The notes beneath the pieces are model-generated. The model saw only the letters and a program-made list of their open reading frames with translations. It was not told where the DNA came from and did not search any database. Shown in pieces: positions 17,720 to 26,884 of a stretch of 64,000 nt of DNA. The stretch spans positions 124,001 to 188,000 of the forward strand of contig NZ_CP127247.1 of the NCBI RefSeq assembly GCF_030285785.1, in the 5' to 3' direction. The stretch comes from Parasedimentitalea psychrophila (GTDB lineage Bacteria; Pseudomonadota; Alphaproteobacteria; Rhodobacterales; Rhodobacteraceae). The position numbers were made by a program, and so were the translations under genes. Each line of letters begins with the position of its first letter. Positions within the stretch are counted from its first letter, which is position 1.

Positions 17720-17907
17720 GGTCTCCACAGACCTGTCTCATATGACCTGCAGCCCGCCTGGAAACAGAAACGGTCTGACGTTGCCGCAATGCGTTCCGTC
17801 AGATCAAGGCCGCCCAGCGGCGGACCGATCAGTCCCCCAACCTGCAACAGGGCGCGCGGTTCAACACGGCCCAGGCCGTTGCAACCTGCTCCGCAGTCAG
17901 GTTTTTG

Positions 17908-18099
17908 TCAGTAAAACAAAGAATTACTTAGTTGGCGCCGTGCGGCTTCCATCGCTTCACCCGATCCAACAAAATGCGTTTCGTTTGCACATCTGATCGC
18001 GTAATCGATGAGAGCCTCCATTGCCACTCGTTCGTTTTCTTGCTCGCTCATTTTTTTATTTAAATCAGTCTCTTGCGGACCAACTTTCGAGAAGAACAT
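17908..18099 (-). CDS. small uncharacterised protein, 63 residues
   Basis: The start is set by the ATG at 18099, which has a strong GGAAGGA upstream; a longer in-frame start at 18147 lacks support. The protein starts MFFSKVGPQETDLNKKMSE, is mostly helical and charged, and contains NERVAMEALIDYAIRCANE. It has no signal peptide or membrane segment. I do not recognise the family. It is divergent from the LysR gene, 96 bases away, so the regulator may control it. Confidence 0.6.
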   Translation of the reverse strand: MFFSKVGPQETDLNKKMSEQENERVAMEALIDYAIRCANETHFVGSGEAMEAARRQLSNSLFY

Positions 18100-18195
18100 A
18101 GTATTCCTTCCGTCGTGCCTGTGAGTAATGCTACTGCCGTATCGCATCCTGTGGCAAACCTATGGACAAGATCAATCGAAAGAAAAAATTAACCT

Positions 18196-19131
18196 ATGCG
18201 CAATGTAGATATATCACAGGTCAATGGTCGCATTTTGCGCATATTTCTCGCAGTCTTTGACTTGCAATCGGTAAGCAAAGCGGCGCACCAGTTGGACATC
18301 AACCAATCGACGGTCAGCCACAGCATTGAAAAGCTCCGCTCCATTCTGGGCGATGGCCTGTTTGTTCAGGCCGGGCGTGGCATTATCCCCAGCGCCCATG
18401 CCGAAATGATGGCTCCCAAGATCCGTCAATTGCTAGCAGATATGGAGGCGCTGGTCGATCTCGGCGACTATGATCCGTTAGAGGACGATGAGCCGTTTAC
18501 CATCGCAGCTAACGGCAGCACGCTGGCCTGCGGTGTCACCCGGCTGCGTGACAGCATCTGGAGCCATGTCCCTGGAAAGACGGTGATCTTTCGCGAGTTG
18601 GGATCCCGCGCCAATGCCGAAATGCTTCTGGACAACGCCAGTGCAAACATCGCCATAACGGTGCGTCCCTCCTCCTATCCACAGGCCTTGAAACATCAGC
18701 TGTTATTCACCGACCGGATGGTGGTGTATTATGATGCCTCGATTTTGGGACCTATTCGGACGGTCTCAGATTTCAGCAGCGCCCGCCACGCCACATTGGA
18801 TTTTGGTGGCCGAGCAAATAGCGAACTGGCGCAAACCTTGGAAAAGCAGGGACTGAGCCGTAAGATATCCTGCATGGCGCCAAATGTTTGGTTGCTGGCC
18901 GAGATGATCCGTGGGACCGATCTAATCGCAACACTGCCGTCACAATTGGCACCGACGGTCTTTTACGGGTTGCAATCCTGCGCCCTGCCTCTTGTACAAT
19001 CCGAGCTGAACTTTGATCTGGTCTGGCACCGCCGCTACGATAACTCCGCCCGTCTGAAATGGCTGCGCGACGTGATCCAGAAATCCATGGCCGCAGAAAC
19101 CCGCTCCCCAGCAGCGCCTGACCGTGCCTGA
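18196..19131 (+). CDS. LysR family transcriptional regulator
   Basis: The 311-residue protein has the N-terminal winged helix-turn-helix of LysR regulators (FDLQSVSKAAHQLDINQSTV, then SHSIEKLRSILGDGLFVQAG) and a periplasmic-binding-protein-like effector domain. The recognition-helix residues INQSTVSHSIEKLR are well conserved. It is divergent from the 63-residue gene and convergent with the ClC gene. The 3' end contains a short direct duplication (TGACCGTGCC repeated at about 19120-19140), which shapes the C-terminal residues and stop. The effector and regulon are unknown. Confidence 0.92.
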   Translation: MRNVDISQVNGRILRIFLAVFDLQSVSKAAHQLDINQSTVSHSIEKLRSILGDGLFVQAGRGIIPSAHAEMMAPKIRQLLADMEALVDLGDYDPLEDDEPFTIAANGSTLACGVTRLRDSIWSHVPGKTVIFRELGSRANAEMLLDNASANIAITVRPSSYPQALKHQLLFTDRMVVYYDASILGPIRTVSDFSSARHATLDFGGRANSELAQTLEKQGLSRKISCMAPNVWLLAEMIRGTDLIATLPSQLAPTVFYGLQSCALPLVQSELNFDLVWHRRYDNSARLKWLRDVIQKSMAAETRSPAAPDRA

Positions 19132-19151
19132 CCGTGCCTGAGACCTTCAGC

Positions 19152-20834
19152 TCAGCGATGCTCTTCCGCAGCGGCGGCAGCCAGCGCCCGGTTATAGGCC
19201 TTTAGCGCGTCGACATGATACAGCGCCCCCAAGATTTCAGAGCTGTCGCCATTTTGTGAAATCACCGGCAAATAGGCCACATCAGCGCCATCAAAGATCG
19301 GCATCGCAGCATCGAGACTGGCGCTGGCAGGCAGTACCAGCCCCCGGTCGACCAGCACCGCACAGTCCTCGGCCGCTGCACAGCGTGGATCCGCCAGTGG
19401 CCGCATCATCGTGCCGACCCGGATCGTCGCCAGCAGATAGGCCTGCGGACCAGCTGCGCAGTGAATGCCTCGCTTGGTCAGCTGGGTCAGGAAAAACGAA
19501 CGATTGACCAGCCGCGAGGCCAGCGCGGTCGACATCGAGACCGCCACCATCACAGCCAGGCCAATTTGCCAATCGCCGGTCAGCTCAAACACAATCAGGG
19601 TTGTGGAAATCGGCGCGCCCAGCACGGCGGCGGCCACCGCGCCCATCCCCGCAAAGGCATAGAGCGTGTGGGTGCCCGAGACATCAGGGAGAATCGAGGT
19701 GGCGATCAGCCCAAAGGCCAGCCCGGTCAGCGCCCCGATCATCAGCGATGGCGAGAACACGCCGCCGCCCATGCGGCCACCCATGGTGATCGCTACCGCG
19801 GCCGTTTTGACCATGGCAAACAGGATCACCTGCCCCAGAACCAGACTGCCGGTCAGGGCCAGCACCGTGGTCTCATAGCCAACGCCGATGACATGCGGAA
19901 ACCAGATTGCAATAAGCCCCAACAGCACACCGGCCGCCATCGGCCGCAGCCAGCGCGGCAAGGCAAGCCGATCTTGCATATAGCTGCCAACCGCGTCGGC
20001 CCAGAATATCGACCGCATCAGCACCACGGCCACCAGACCGCAGATCATTCCCAACAGCAAAAATGCCGGCAGCTCGACGTAGAACTGCAGCGCACCGGGA
20101 GTGACCAGGTCGAATTCGGTCACATCGCCATAGGCCATCCGGTTGATCACCGTGCCGGCCACCGAGGCAATCACGATCGGCGCAAAAGCATGCACCGCAA
20201 AATGGCGCAGCACCACCTCAAGGGCAAACAGCGCGCCGGCGATGGGCGCATTGAAACTGGCCGAGACCGCCGCCGCCACCGCACAGCCCAAAAGATCCCG
20301 CCCGGTCAGGCCATCGGCGCCGATCCGGGTGCTGACCCAGGTCGAAATCACCGCCGCCAGATGCACCACGGGCCCCTCACGCCCAGTGGAGCCGCCGGTG
20401 CTCAGGGTTAGGAACGAAGCCAGCGCCGAGGCCAACCCGGCCCGCACCTCAACCCGGCCATCCCCCAGCGCTGCCCCCTCGATCACATCGGCCACCGAGC
20501 GCACCCGCCCGTCCGGCGTGAAATGGTGCAGGATCAAGCCAACGATAAGGCCGCCAACCGTAGGAATCAGCAGCACCCAGTACCAATCAAGATTCTGCAC
20601 AAAACTGTGCAAAAAATGCACATCTTCGGCCCCATAGACCCAGGCCTGAAGCGCTGCGGTGCCCATGCGAAAAAACAGTGCGGCAAATCCGGCGGCAATG
20701 CCGATGAGCAGGGCGATGAACCAGAACTGCACCTGGCTGGGGCCGCGCTGGCGAATGAGCCTCCAGCCGTCACGCATCGCAGCCCGAAGCTGTGCCCGCT
20801 GGGTCAACGATTCTGAACGGGTACTGTCAGCCAT
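19152..20834 (-). CDS. ClC family chloride channel/antiporter with C-terminal CBS-like region
   Basis: The roughly 560-residue integral membrane protein shows the ClC core: STGREGPVVHLAA (the GREGP motif with the gating Glu), FNAPIAGALFALE, and GGGVFSPSLMIGA (the GxFxP motif). The classical GSGIP selectivity motif is not evident, as in ClcB-like members. The final about 120 residues look like a divergent CBS pair. Two ATG codons are adjacent at 20837 and 20834; the latter is better spaced from AGAGG. The gene is convergent with LysR. Confidence 0.93.
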   Translation of the reverse strand: MADSTRSESLTQRAQLRAAMRDGWRLIRQRGPSQVQFWFIALLIGIAAGFAALFFRMGTAALQAWVYGAEDVHFLHSFVQNLDWYWVLLIPTVGGLIVGLILHHFTPDGRVRSVADVIEGAALGDGRVEVRAGLASALASFLTLSTGGSTGREGPVVHLAAVISTWVSTRIGADGLTGRDLLGCAVAAAVSASFNAPIAGALFALEVVLRHFAVHAFAPIVIASVAGTVINRMAYGDVTEFDLVTPGALQFYVELPAFLLLGMICGLVAVVLMRSIFWADAVGSYMQDRLALPRWLRPMAAGVLLGLIAIWFPHVIGVGYETTVLALTGSLVLGQVILFAMVKTAAVAITMGGRMGGGVFSPSLMIGALTGLAFGLIATSILPDVSGTHTLYAFAGMGAVAAAVLGAPISTTLIVFELTGDWQIGLAVMVAVSMSTALASRLVNRSFFLTQLTKRGIHCAAGPQAYLLATIRVGTMMRPLADPRCAAAEDCAVLVDRGLVLPASASLDAAMPIFDGADVAYLPVISQNGDSSEILGALYHVDALKAYNRALAAAAAEEHR

Positions 20835-20924
20835 CATATGCCTCTGATCTGGTCCCAAGCTGTTTAGGACAGGGGGATGCTACGAAAAAGACAGTTAATT
20901 TTGTCACTAGCCCTCCGCACTATT

Positions 20925-20967
20925 CAGTTTCTTCAAAGAAACTGACCCGGAAAATTCGAATTTTCCG
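20925..20967. other. two short palindromes between recN and the ClC gene
   Basis: CAGTTTCTT-CA-AAGAAACTG (20925-20944) is followed by a 20-base perfect palindrome without a loop, with core GGAAAATTCGAATTTTCC (20948-20967). The first could be a terminator stem for recN. The second, lacking a loop, looks more like a binding site for a dimeric protein. They lie between the recN stop and the ClC start. Confidence 0.45.
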
Positions 20968-20982
20968 AATCTGCGGTACAGT

Positions 20983-22635
20983 TTACCCCACCAGCAACGA
21001 TCGCGCCGCGGCCCGCGCCTCATCTGTGATGGTGTCGCCGGACACCATCCGGGCAATTTCAGTGATCCGCTCATCGCGGTCTAGCGGCACAACAGTGGAC
21101 AGGGTGACTTCATTCACCACCTGTTTTTGCACCCGCCAATGATAGGCCCCCAGCGCCGCAACCTGCGGTGAATGTGTCACCACCAGCACCTGACCGCCCT
21201 CGGCCAAAGCCGACAGACGACGCCCCACCGCATCTGCGGTTGCACCGCCGACACCGCGGTCGATCTCGTCAAAGATCAGTGTCTGGCCACCATCTTCGCC
21301 GTGCAGGCAGACCTTGAGCGCCAGCAGAAACCGGCTCAGCTCGCCGCCCGAGGCAATCTTGTTCAACGGGCCCGCAGGGGCCCCGGGGTTGGTGGCCACG
21401 GTAAAGGACACGGCATCCTGCCCCTCGGGGCCCGGCTCGGCCGTCTCAAAAGTCGTCTCGAACACCGCCCGCTCCATTTTCAGCGGCGCCAGTTCCGCCA
21501 TCACTGCCTGGTCCAAGGCTGCGGCCTTCTGCCTGCGCCCGGCGCTCAGGGCGGTGGCGGCGGTATTATAGGCTGCTTGTGCCGCGGCAAGCGCCGCTTC
21601 CTGTTCCGCAAGCTGGCGGTCACCGGCATCCAGCGCCGCCAGTTTAACCCGCAGGGTTTCGGCATAGCTGCCAAGGTCATCGGCCAGCACATCGTGTTTA
21701 CGGGCCAAAGCCCGGATGGCAAACAAACGCTCTTCACATTGTTCCAAGTCGAACGGGTTAAACTCCAGATGGTCCAGCACCCGACCGACGCCATCCTGCG
21801 CTTCGCCCAGTTCCAGCATGGCGCGGCTCAGCGCTGCCAGCGGGGCGTCCAGGCTGGCAGCGTCACTGCCCTCGGCCGCCTCAAGCCAGCGCTGTGCCTC
21901 AATCATTGCGCCTTCGGCGCCATCATTCAGCAGCCGCTGTGCCCGCTCCACGTCACCGCGAATGCGTTCGGCGCCCTGCATCATCCGTCGCCGGACATCA
22001 AGTTCGGCATCCTCGCCGGGGGCCGGGTTCAGCTGGTCCAGCTCTGCCACCGCGTGGCGCAGAAACTCTTCCTCGGCCCGAACCGCATCCAGCGCTGTCC
22101 GTGTGGCATTCACTGCCTTGCGGCTGCCTGCCAACCCGGTCCAGGTCTGCCGCACCGTCGCCAGAAGATCTCCAAGATTGGCGTATTGATCCAACATCGC
22201 CCGGTGGCTGCGTGGGTTCAGCAAGCCGCGGTCATCATGTTGACCATGCAGTTCCACCAATGTCGCCGACAGCGCCCGCAGCACCTCGCCCGAGCAGCGC
22301 CGATCGTTGACCCAAGCCGTCTTGCGCCCTTCGGCGGTGTTGACCCGGCGCAGAATCAACGCGCCATCTTCGCTCGGCGGCAAGCCGGCCTCGCTTAACA
22401 CAGCATGAGCAGGATGGCCGTCAGGAAGGTCAAATTCCGCAACAACTTCGCCCTGCGCTGCGCCACGGCGCACCAATTCAGCGCGGCCGCGCCAGCCCAG
22501 TACAAAGCCAAGCGAATCAAGAAGAATGGACTTGCCGGCCCCGGTCTCGCCGGTCAGCACGTTCAGCCCGGCTTGAAAGTTCAGCTCAAGATGATCAATG
22601 ATCAACAGATCGCGGATATCAAGCGTGCGTAGCAT
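20983..22635 (-). CDS. recN: DNA repair protein RecN
   Basis: RecN is an SMC-like ATPase that acts on chromosome cohesion and double-strand break repair with RecA. The 550 residues carry Walker A GETGAGKS near the N-terminus, long coiled-coil arms, the signature ASGGELSRFLLALKV and Walker B LIFDEIDRGVGG. It starts at an ATG, 30 bases after bamD, on the same strand as the end of the dcw cluster. The GTTC-N7-GTTC LexA box often found for SOS genes is not seen immediately upstream, so it may be read from the bamD promoter. Confidence 0.97.
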   Translation of the reverse strand: MLRTLDIRDLLIIDHLELNFQAGLNVLTGETGAGKSILLDSLGFVLGWRGRAELVRRGAAQGEVVAEFDLPDGHPAHAVLSEAGLPPSEDGALILRRVNTAEGRKTAWVNDRRCSGEVLRALSATLVELHGQHDDRGLLNPRSHRAMLDQYANLGDLLATVRQTWTGLAGSRKAVNATRTALDAVRAEEEFLRHAVAELDQLNPAPGEDAELDVRRRMMQGAERIRGDVERAQRLLNDGAEGAMIEAQRWLEAAEGSDAASLDAPLAALSRAMLELGEAQDGVGRVLDHLEFNPFDLEQCEERLFAIRALARKHDVLADDLGSYAETLRVKLAALDAGDRQLAEQEAALAAAQAAYNTAATALSAGRRQKAAALDQAVMAELAPLKMERAVFETTFETAEPGPEGQDAVSFTVATNPGAPAGPLNKIASGGELSRFLLALKVCLHGEDGGQTLIFDEIDRGVGGATADAVGRRLSALAEGGQVLVVTHSPQVAALGAYHWRVQKQVVNEVTLSTVVPLDRDERITEIARMVSGDTITDEARAAARSLLVG

Positions 22636-22665
22636 CGCCGAGCCCTATCTCCTGTGCAGAAGACC

Positions 22666-23514
22666 CTACAGCCATTGGCCTTTAACCGACTGGCGATAGA
22701 TCTGGCTCAGCCAGTTGTTGCCCCGGTCTTTCATCTTCAGCCCATTGGCAGTCAGCAGTTTATAGCTGTCCTCATACCAGTCGGTTGAGCGATAGTTATG
22801 GCCCAGAATGGCACCGGCCGTTTGGGCCTCGGCAGTCAGGCCCAGCGACAGGTAAGCCTCGACCAGTCGATGCAGCGCCTCGGGGGTGTTGCTGGTGGTT
22901 TGGAAATCCTCGACCACCACCCGGAACCGGTTGATCGCCGATGAATAATGTCCGAACCGCAGATAATAACGGCCAATTTCCATTTCCTTGGCCGCCAGGT
23001 GGTCGAACGCCAGATCAAATTTGAGAATCGCCGAATTAGCATATTCACTATCGGGGTAGACCTCAATGACCGTGCGCAGCGCTTGCAACGCCTGGAAAGT
23101 CAAGCCCTGATCGCGCCCCACTTCGTCGATCTGATCGTAATAGCTGAGCGCCAGAAGATACTGCGCATAAGCCGCGTCTTCGTCGGTTGGATAGAAATCA
23201 ATGAACCGCTGCGCCGCACCGCGGCTGCTCTCATAGTCCTTGCCCTGATGATAGGTGAAGGCCTGCATGATCAGCGCCTGCTGCGCCCATGACGAATAGG
23301 GGTACAGCCGTTCGATCTCAGAAAAATAATAGGCAGCGTCTTCGGTGCGATCCCGGGCCAGATCAAATTCGCCACGCTGGAAAATCTGCTCGGGGGTAAA
23401 AGCCGCGAGATCCGTCGTCCGGTCGCCCTCGCGGCCTTTGCCACTACAGCTGACCAAGGCGGTCAGCAGAAGAACTGCGCCAAAGGTTCTGGCCCCTGCT
23501 CTGATGCCGATCAT
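22666..23514 (-). CDS. bamD: outer membrane assembly lipoprotein BamD
   Basis: BamD is the essential TPR lipoprotein of the BAM complex, which inserts beta-barrel proteins into the outer membrane. The 282-residue protein has an N-terminal signal ending in a lipobox LVSC (Cys23), then TPR-like repeats including AAYYFSEIERLYPYSSWAQQ and AAQRFIDFYPTDEDAAYAQY. It is the middle gene of the lpxC, bamD, recN order common in alphaproteobacteria. Confidence 0.96.
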   Translation of the reverse strand: MIGIRAGARTFGAVLLLTALVSCSGKGREGDRTTDLAAFTPEQIFQRGEFDLARDRTEDAAYYFSEIERLYPYSSWAQQALIMQAFTYHQGKDYESSRGAAQRFIDFYPTDEDAAYAQYLLALSYYDQIDEVGRDQGLTFQALQALRTVIEVYPDSEYANSAILKFDLAFDHLAAKEMEIGRYYLRFGHYSSAINRFRVVVEDFQTTSNTPEALHRLVEAYLSLGLTAEAQTAGAILGHNYRSTDWYEDSYKLLTANGLKMKDRGNNWLSQIYRQSVKGQWL

Positions 23515-23763
23515 GATCGCCTAACCTCACCGTCTTATCTTGCTTAACTTGCGGGTGTTTACCCCGGTTATGCTGGGTCTAGCACATTCATCTAACGTGC
23601 AAAACGCCTTTAATTCTATTTCGCATTCACTTGGCAGAGAAAGTCACCGATGGTCAAGGCCCGGCAGAGATCCGGATGCAAAACGACACTGATAAAATGG
23701 CCAAAAACCGGGCTGTGCCCGTCGGCCTGCCCATTGAAAACCATCAGATCATGTGGGTTTTGT

Positions 23764-24699
23764 TCAGGCGACGCGGGCGATTTCCGAAGGAATTTCCGAC
23801 CAGATCAGACCCTGTCCGGGCAGCCGCGCGGTCATCACCGCATCACAGGTCACCGCGCGCACCGCGCCAGGGGTGGCAAACAGCTGGCGCAGTAGGGTAT
23901 TGGTCAGGGCGTGACCGGCACGCTCCCCGACATAGTGACCAATCAGCGGCCCACCGATCAGCGCAAGATCCCCCAGAGCATCCAGCATCTTGTGGCGAAC
24001 GGGTTCGTCATTGTGGCGAAGCCCGGCGCCGCTTTCGACAGAATCGCCGTCAAACACCACCGCATTTTCGCCGGGAACCCCTCCCAGCGCCAGGCCATTG
24101 GCCTGCATTGCCTCAACGTCGGACCGGCTGCAAAAGGTGCGGCTGTCGCAGAGCTCACGGGCAAAGGCACCGTTGCGCAGATCCAGCGTTTTGCTCTGGC
24201 GACCGATGGCCTCCTCAGTGAAATCAATATGAAACTCAATCCGCGTGCGATCCGATGGAAGCAGGGTCGCCCTAGCGCCATTGTGCTCCACCGTGACTGG
24301 TTTCAACACTTCATAGGCCACCACGGCGCGGTCCAGGCGCCGCAGCCCCTGGGTCATGATGGCCCGTACAAATGGCGCCGACGAGCCATCGACAATGGGC
24401 ACTTCCGGGCCGTCCAGCTCCACCAGCGCATTGTGCACGCCGCAGCCAGCCAAAGCCGCCATGATGTGTTCGACGGTGGAAACCGAGACCCCTGCTGCAT
24501 TGACCAGACGGGTGCACAGAGCTGTCCGCTCGACCATATCCCAACGGGCCGGGATCACGGTGTTGCCCAAAGCAATGTCAGTACGCTTGAAGCTGATGCC
24601 GTGCCCTGCAGGGGCCGGTTTCAGCACCATTTTGACGGGATGCCCCGAATGCAGGCCGACGCCTTCAATTGTCACTGATGTCTTGAGCGTATTTTGCAC
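23764..24699 (-). CDS. lpxC: UDP-3-O-acyl-N-acetylglucosamine deacetylase LpxC
   Basis: LpxC is the zinc enzyme for the committed step of lipid A biosynthesis. The 311-residue protein shows the metal site residues in VEHIMAALAGCGVHN (His) and HKMLDALGDLAL (His and Asp), plus the N-terminal TIEGVGLHSGHPV. The start is a GTG at 24699 preceded by GAGG. It follows ftsZ after a terminator and a 210-base gap. That gap contains TTTGTAAC and GTTACAAA as an inverted repeat 16 bases apart, which may be regulatory. Confidence 0.97.
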   Translation of the reverse strand: MQNTLKTSVTIEGVGLHSGHPVKMVLKPAPAGHGISFKRTDIALGNTVIPARWDMVERTALCTRLVNAAGVSVSTVEHIMAALAGCGVHNALVELDGPEVPIVDGSSAPFVRAIMTQGLRRLDRAVVAYEVLKPVTVEHNGARATLLPSDRTRIEFHIDFTEEAIGRQSKTLDLRNGAFARELCDSRTFCSRSDVEAMQANGLALGGVPGENAVVFDGDSVESGAGLRHNDEPVRHKMLDALGDLALIGGPLIGHYVGERAGHALTNTLLRQLFATPGAVRAVTCDAVMTARLPGQGLIWSEIPSEIARVA

Positions 24700-24861
24700 T
24701 CTTAGCCTCGTCGCACCGTTTCCAGCCTCATGAGCTGTGTTGGAGCAGAGTTAGGTGGTTGAATATAAAGGCACAACACAATCTTTGTAACCGATTGAAA
24801 CATCACTGTTACAAATCGGCAAAACGCCGCTTAATACTTTTTAACGGTCTGCCATAAAACG

Positions 24862-24886
24862 ATAAAAGGGCCGCCAATGGCGACCC
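24862..24886 (-). terminator. rho-independent terminator after ftsZ
   Basis: On the minus strand GGGTCGCC, an ATT loop and GGCGGCCC (one G-U pair) are followed by TTTTATCG. It lies about 25 bases after the ftsZ stop and marks the end of the main dcw transcript. Confidence 0.8.
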
Positions 24887-24909
24887 TCTCAAACAGATAT
24901 GTGACTGTT

Positions 24910-26508
24910 TTAATTGGCCTGACGGCGCAGGAACGCAGGAATCTCGATGCGATCCTGCTCAGGATTGACCTCTTGCACGGGGGCAGCAGCATGTGGCTGC
25001 ACGATGGGTTGCTGACGCTGAGCCCCGGCAGGTGTATCGCCGGCCTGTCCGGTCATCCGGTGGATCAGCGAATTCAAGCCAAAGCCGGACCGCTGTTTGG
25101 TGTCATGCCGCTCAGCCTCCTGGGCTGCACCCGGAGACACCCGCTGGGCCGCCGCAGCCTGCAGCCGTACAATGGCCTCTGGCGACGGAGTGCCAAGCGC
25201 CGGAGCCTTAGGCGCAACAAAGCTCTGCTGAGGTGTCTCGGCGATATCAGCCTGCGGCTGGAACTCGGCCACTGTTGGCTGATAGGCGGGCATCGGCAGA
25301 CCATCGTCAGCAACCAGCTCTGGCTCCTCAAAAATATCCTCGGCCTGGTCCTGAGCGGCAATCTGCTCAACCCCCATGCCCTCAAACAACGATGGCTCCT
25401 GAGCGGCAACTTCGGCAGCCGCAGGCGCCTCGATTGCAGCGCCCAGTTCCAGCGGCGCAGGGCGCCGGTTTTCGGCGGATACGGTTTGCTTCAGCGGGGC
25501 AGACATCGGGCGGCGCGGAACCGGTGAATCGAGACGCACCTCAACCGCGTCGATGCCAGTCGCCACAACAGAGACCCGAATTTTGCCTTCCATTTCAGTA
25601 TCCAATGTGGAACCGACGATGATATTGGCCTCTGGGTCCACCTCTTCGCGAATGCGGTTGGCGGCTTCGTCCAGTTCAAACAGGGTCAGGTCATGGGCCC
25701 CGGTGATATTGATCAACACGCCCTTGGCACCGCGCAGGCTGATTTCGTCCAGCAGCGGGTTGGCAATGGCCTTTTCAGCAGCTTCGACGGCACGGGTTTC
25801 GCCCTCGGCCTCGCCGGTGCCCATCATCGCCTTGCCCATTTCGTCCATCACAGCGCGAACATCAGCAAAGTCGAGGTTGATCAGGCCGGGGCGGACCATC
25901 AGGTCGGTCACGCCTTTGACGCCTTGGTACAACACGTCATCCGCCATCGAGAAGGCCTCGGTGAAGGTGGTTTTCTCATTGGCCAACCGGAACAGGTTCT
26001 GGTTGGGAATGATGATCAGCGTATCAACGACCTTTTGCAGCGCATCGACGCCCTCTTCCGCCTGGCGCATCCGCTTGGCGCCTTCAAACTGGAACGGCTT
26101 GGTGACAACACCAACGGTCAGAACGCCCAGCTCGCGGGCGGCCGCGGCGATGATCGGGGCGGCACCTGTGCCGGTGCCACCGCCCATACCGGCGGTGATA
26201 AAGCACATATGCGCCCCCGCCAGGTGATCAACGATCTGCTCAATGCTCTCTTCGGCGGCGGCCATGCCAACCGAGGGGCGGGCGCCGGCGCCCAGACCTT
26301 CGGTGACCTTCACGCCCAGCTGCACCCGGCTCTGGGCGTTGCTTTGCTGCAGCGCCTGAGCATCGGTATTGGCGACAACAAAATCGACGCCATCCAGCTC
26401 TTTTTCGATCATGTTGTTGACCGCGTTTCCGCCAGCTCCACCAACGCCAAAAACAGTGATGCGTGGCTTCAGCTCTTCCTGTCCGGGCATCGATAGGTTC
26501 AATGTCAT
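24910..26508 (-). CDS. ftsZ: cell division protein FtsZ
   Basis: FtsZ is the tubulin-like GTPase that forms the division ring. The protein has the N-terminal GTPase domain with [15 protein letters not shown] and the tubulin signature GGGTGTG at 109-115, the synergy (T7) loop region DFADVRAVM, then an unusually long Pro/Ala/Gln-rich linker and the conserved C-terminal tail [14 protein letters not shown]. At 532 residues it is longer than E. coli FtsZ (383) because of the linker, as usual in alphaproteobacteria. I start at the ATG at 26508; an in-frame codon at 26538 is unlikely. Confidence 0.98.
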   Translation of the reverse strand: MTLNLSMPGQEELKPRITVFGVGGAGGNAVNNMIEKELDGVDFVVANTDAQALQQSNAQSRVQLGVKVTEGLGAGARPSVGMAAAEESIEQIVDHLAGAHMCFITAGMGGGTGTGAAPIIAAAARELGVLTVGVVTKPFQFEGAKRMRQAEEGVDALQKVVDTLIIIPNQNLFRLANEKTTFTEAFSMADDVLYQGVKGVTDLMVRPGLINLDFADVRAVMDEMGKAMMGTGEAEGETRAVEAAEKAIANPLLDEISLRGAKGVLINITGAHDLTLFELDEAANRIREEVDPEANIIVGSTLDTEMEGKIRVSVVATGIDAVEVRLDSPVPRRPMSAPLKQTVSAENRRPAPLELGAAIEAPAAAEVAAQEPSLFEGMGVEQIAAQDQAEDIFEEPELVADDGLPMPAYQPTVAEFQPQADIAETPQQSFVAPKAPALGTPSPEAIVRLQAAAAQRVSPGAAQEAERHDTKQRSGFGLNSLIHRMTGQAGDTPAGAQRQQPIVQPHAAAPVQEVNPEQDRIEIPAFLRRQAN

Positions 26509-26884
26509 GCTCAGTCCGCCTGTTTTTTTGTGCCTCATTCCGAGGCATTATTATTCCTGTCCATCTTGACAGTACCAAGTGAGGGCAGACCCGTCACCAA
26601 TAAAAGCGCGGTTCCCTACAAAATATGGCAAAATTGGGACAACTATCTGCGTTATTTCGCCGATCGGGGTATATCTTGGGGTATTCGAAAAAGCACACAC
26701 AAGCATAGCAAAAGCCCCCATGCTTCCACATGGGTGAGATCGTCACGACATTATGTGCAAACCACTGCTCGGCCTGCGTGCTCCGCCGCTTTCTGCGGCT
26801 GGTTAACGGTTTCATAATGCAAGTCGCGCCAATTGTCACCCGACAATCCTGCACCGAGTGCGGATTATTCCCACCGCCTGCCCG
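26509..26884. other. ftsA-ftsZ intergenic region (376 bases)
   Basis: No gene is seen. On the minus strand a hairpin with CCCATG and CATGGG arms (26717-26734), followed by GGGCTTTTGC, could be a partial terminator. Another small hairpin has ATTGTC and GACAAT arms (26832-26847). Its length and AT-rich segments suggest it holds a separate ftsZ promoter, which would allow FtsZ to be made independently of upstream dcw transcription. I could not pick -35/-10 elements with confidence. Confidence 0.5.

Noticed and set aside
17720-17907. Possible gene remnant between the DUF427 gene and the 63-residue gene
   Set aside because: Open frames on both strands are short and show no recognisable domain.
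19119-19141. Short direct repeat at the end of the LysR gene as a mobile-element target duplication
   Set aside because: The ten-base units are adjacent with no element between them; slippage is the simpler reading.
24828-24845. CtrA-like TTAA ... TTAAC near lpxC
   Set aside because: Spacing is six bases, not seven, and it overlaps the ftsZ terminator region.
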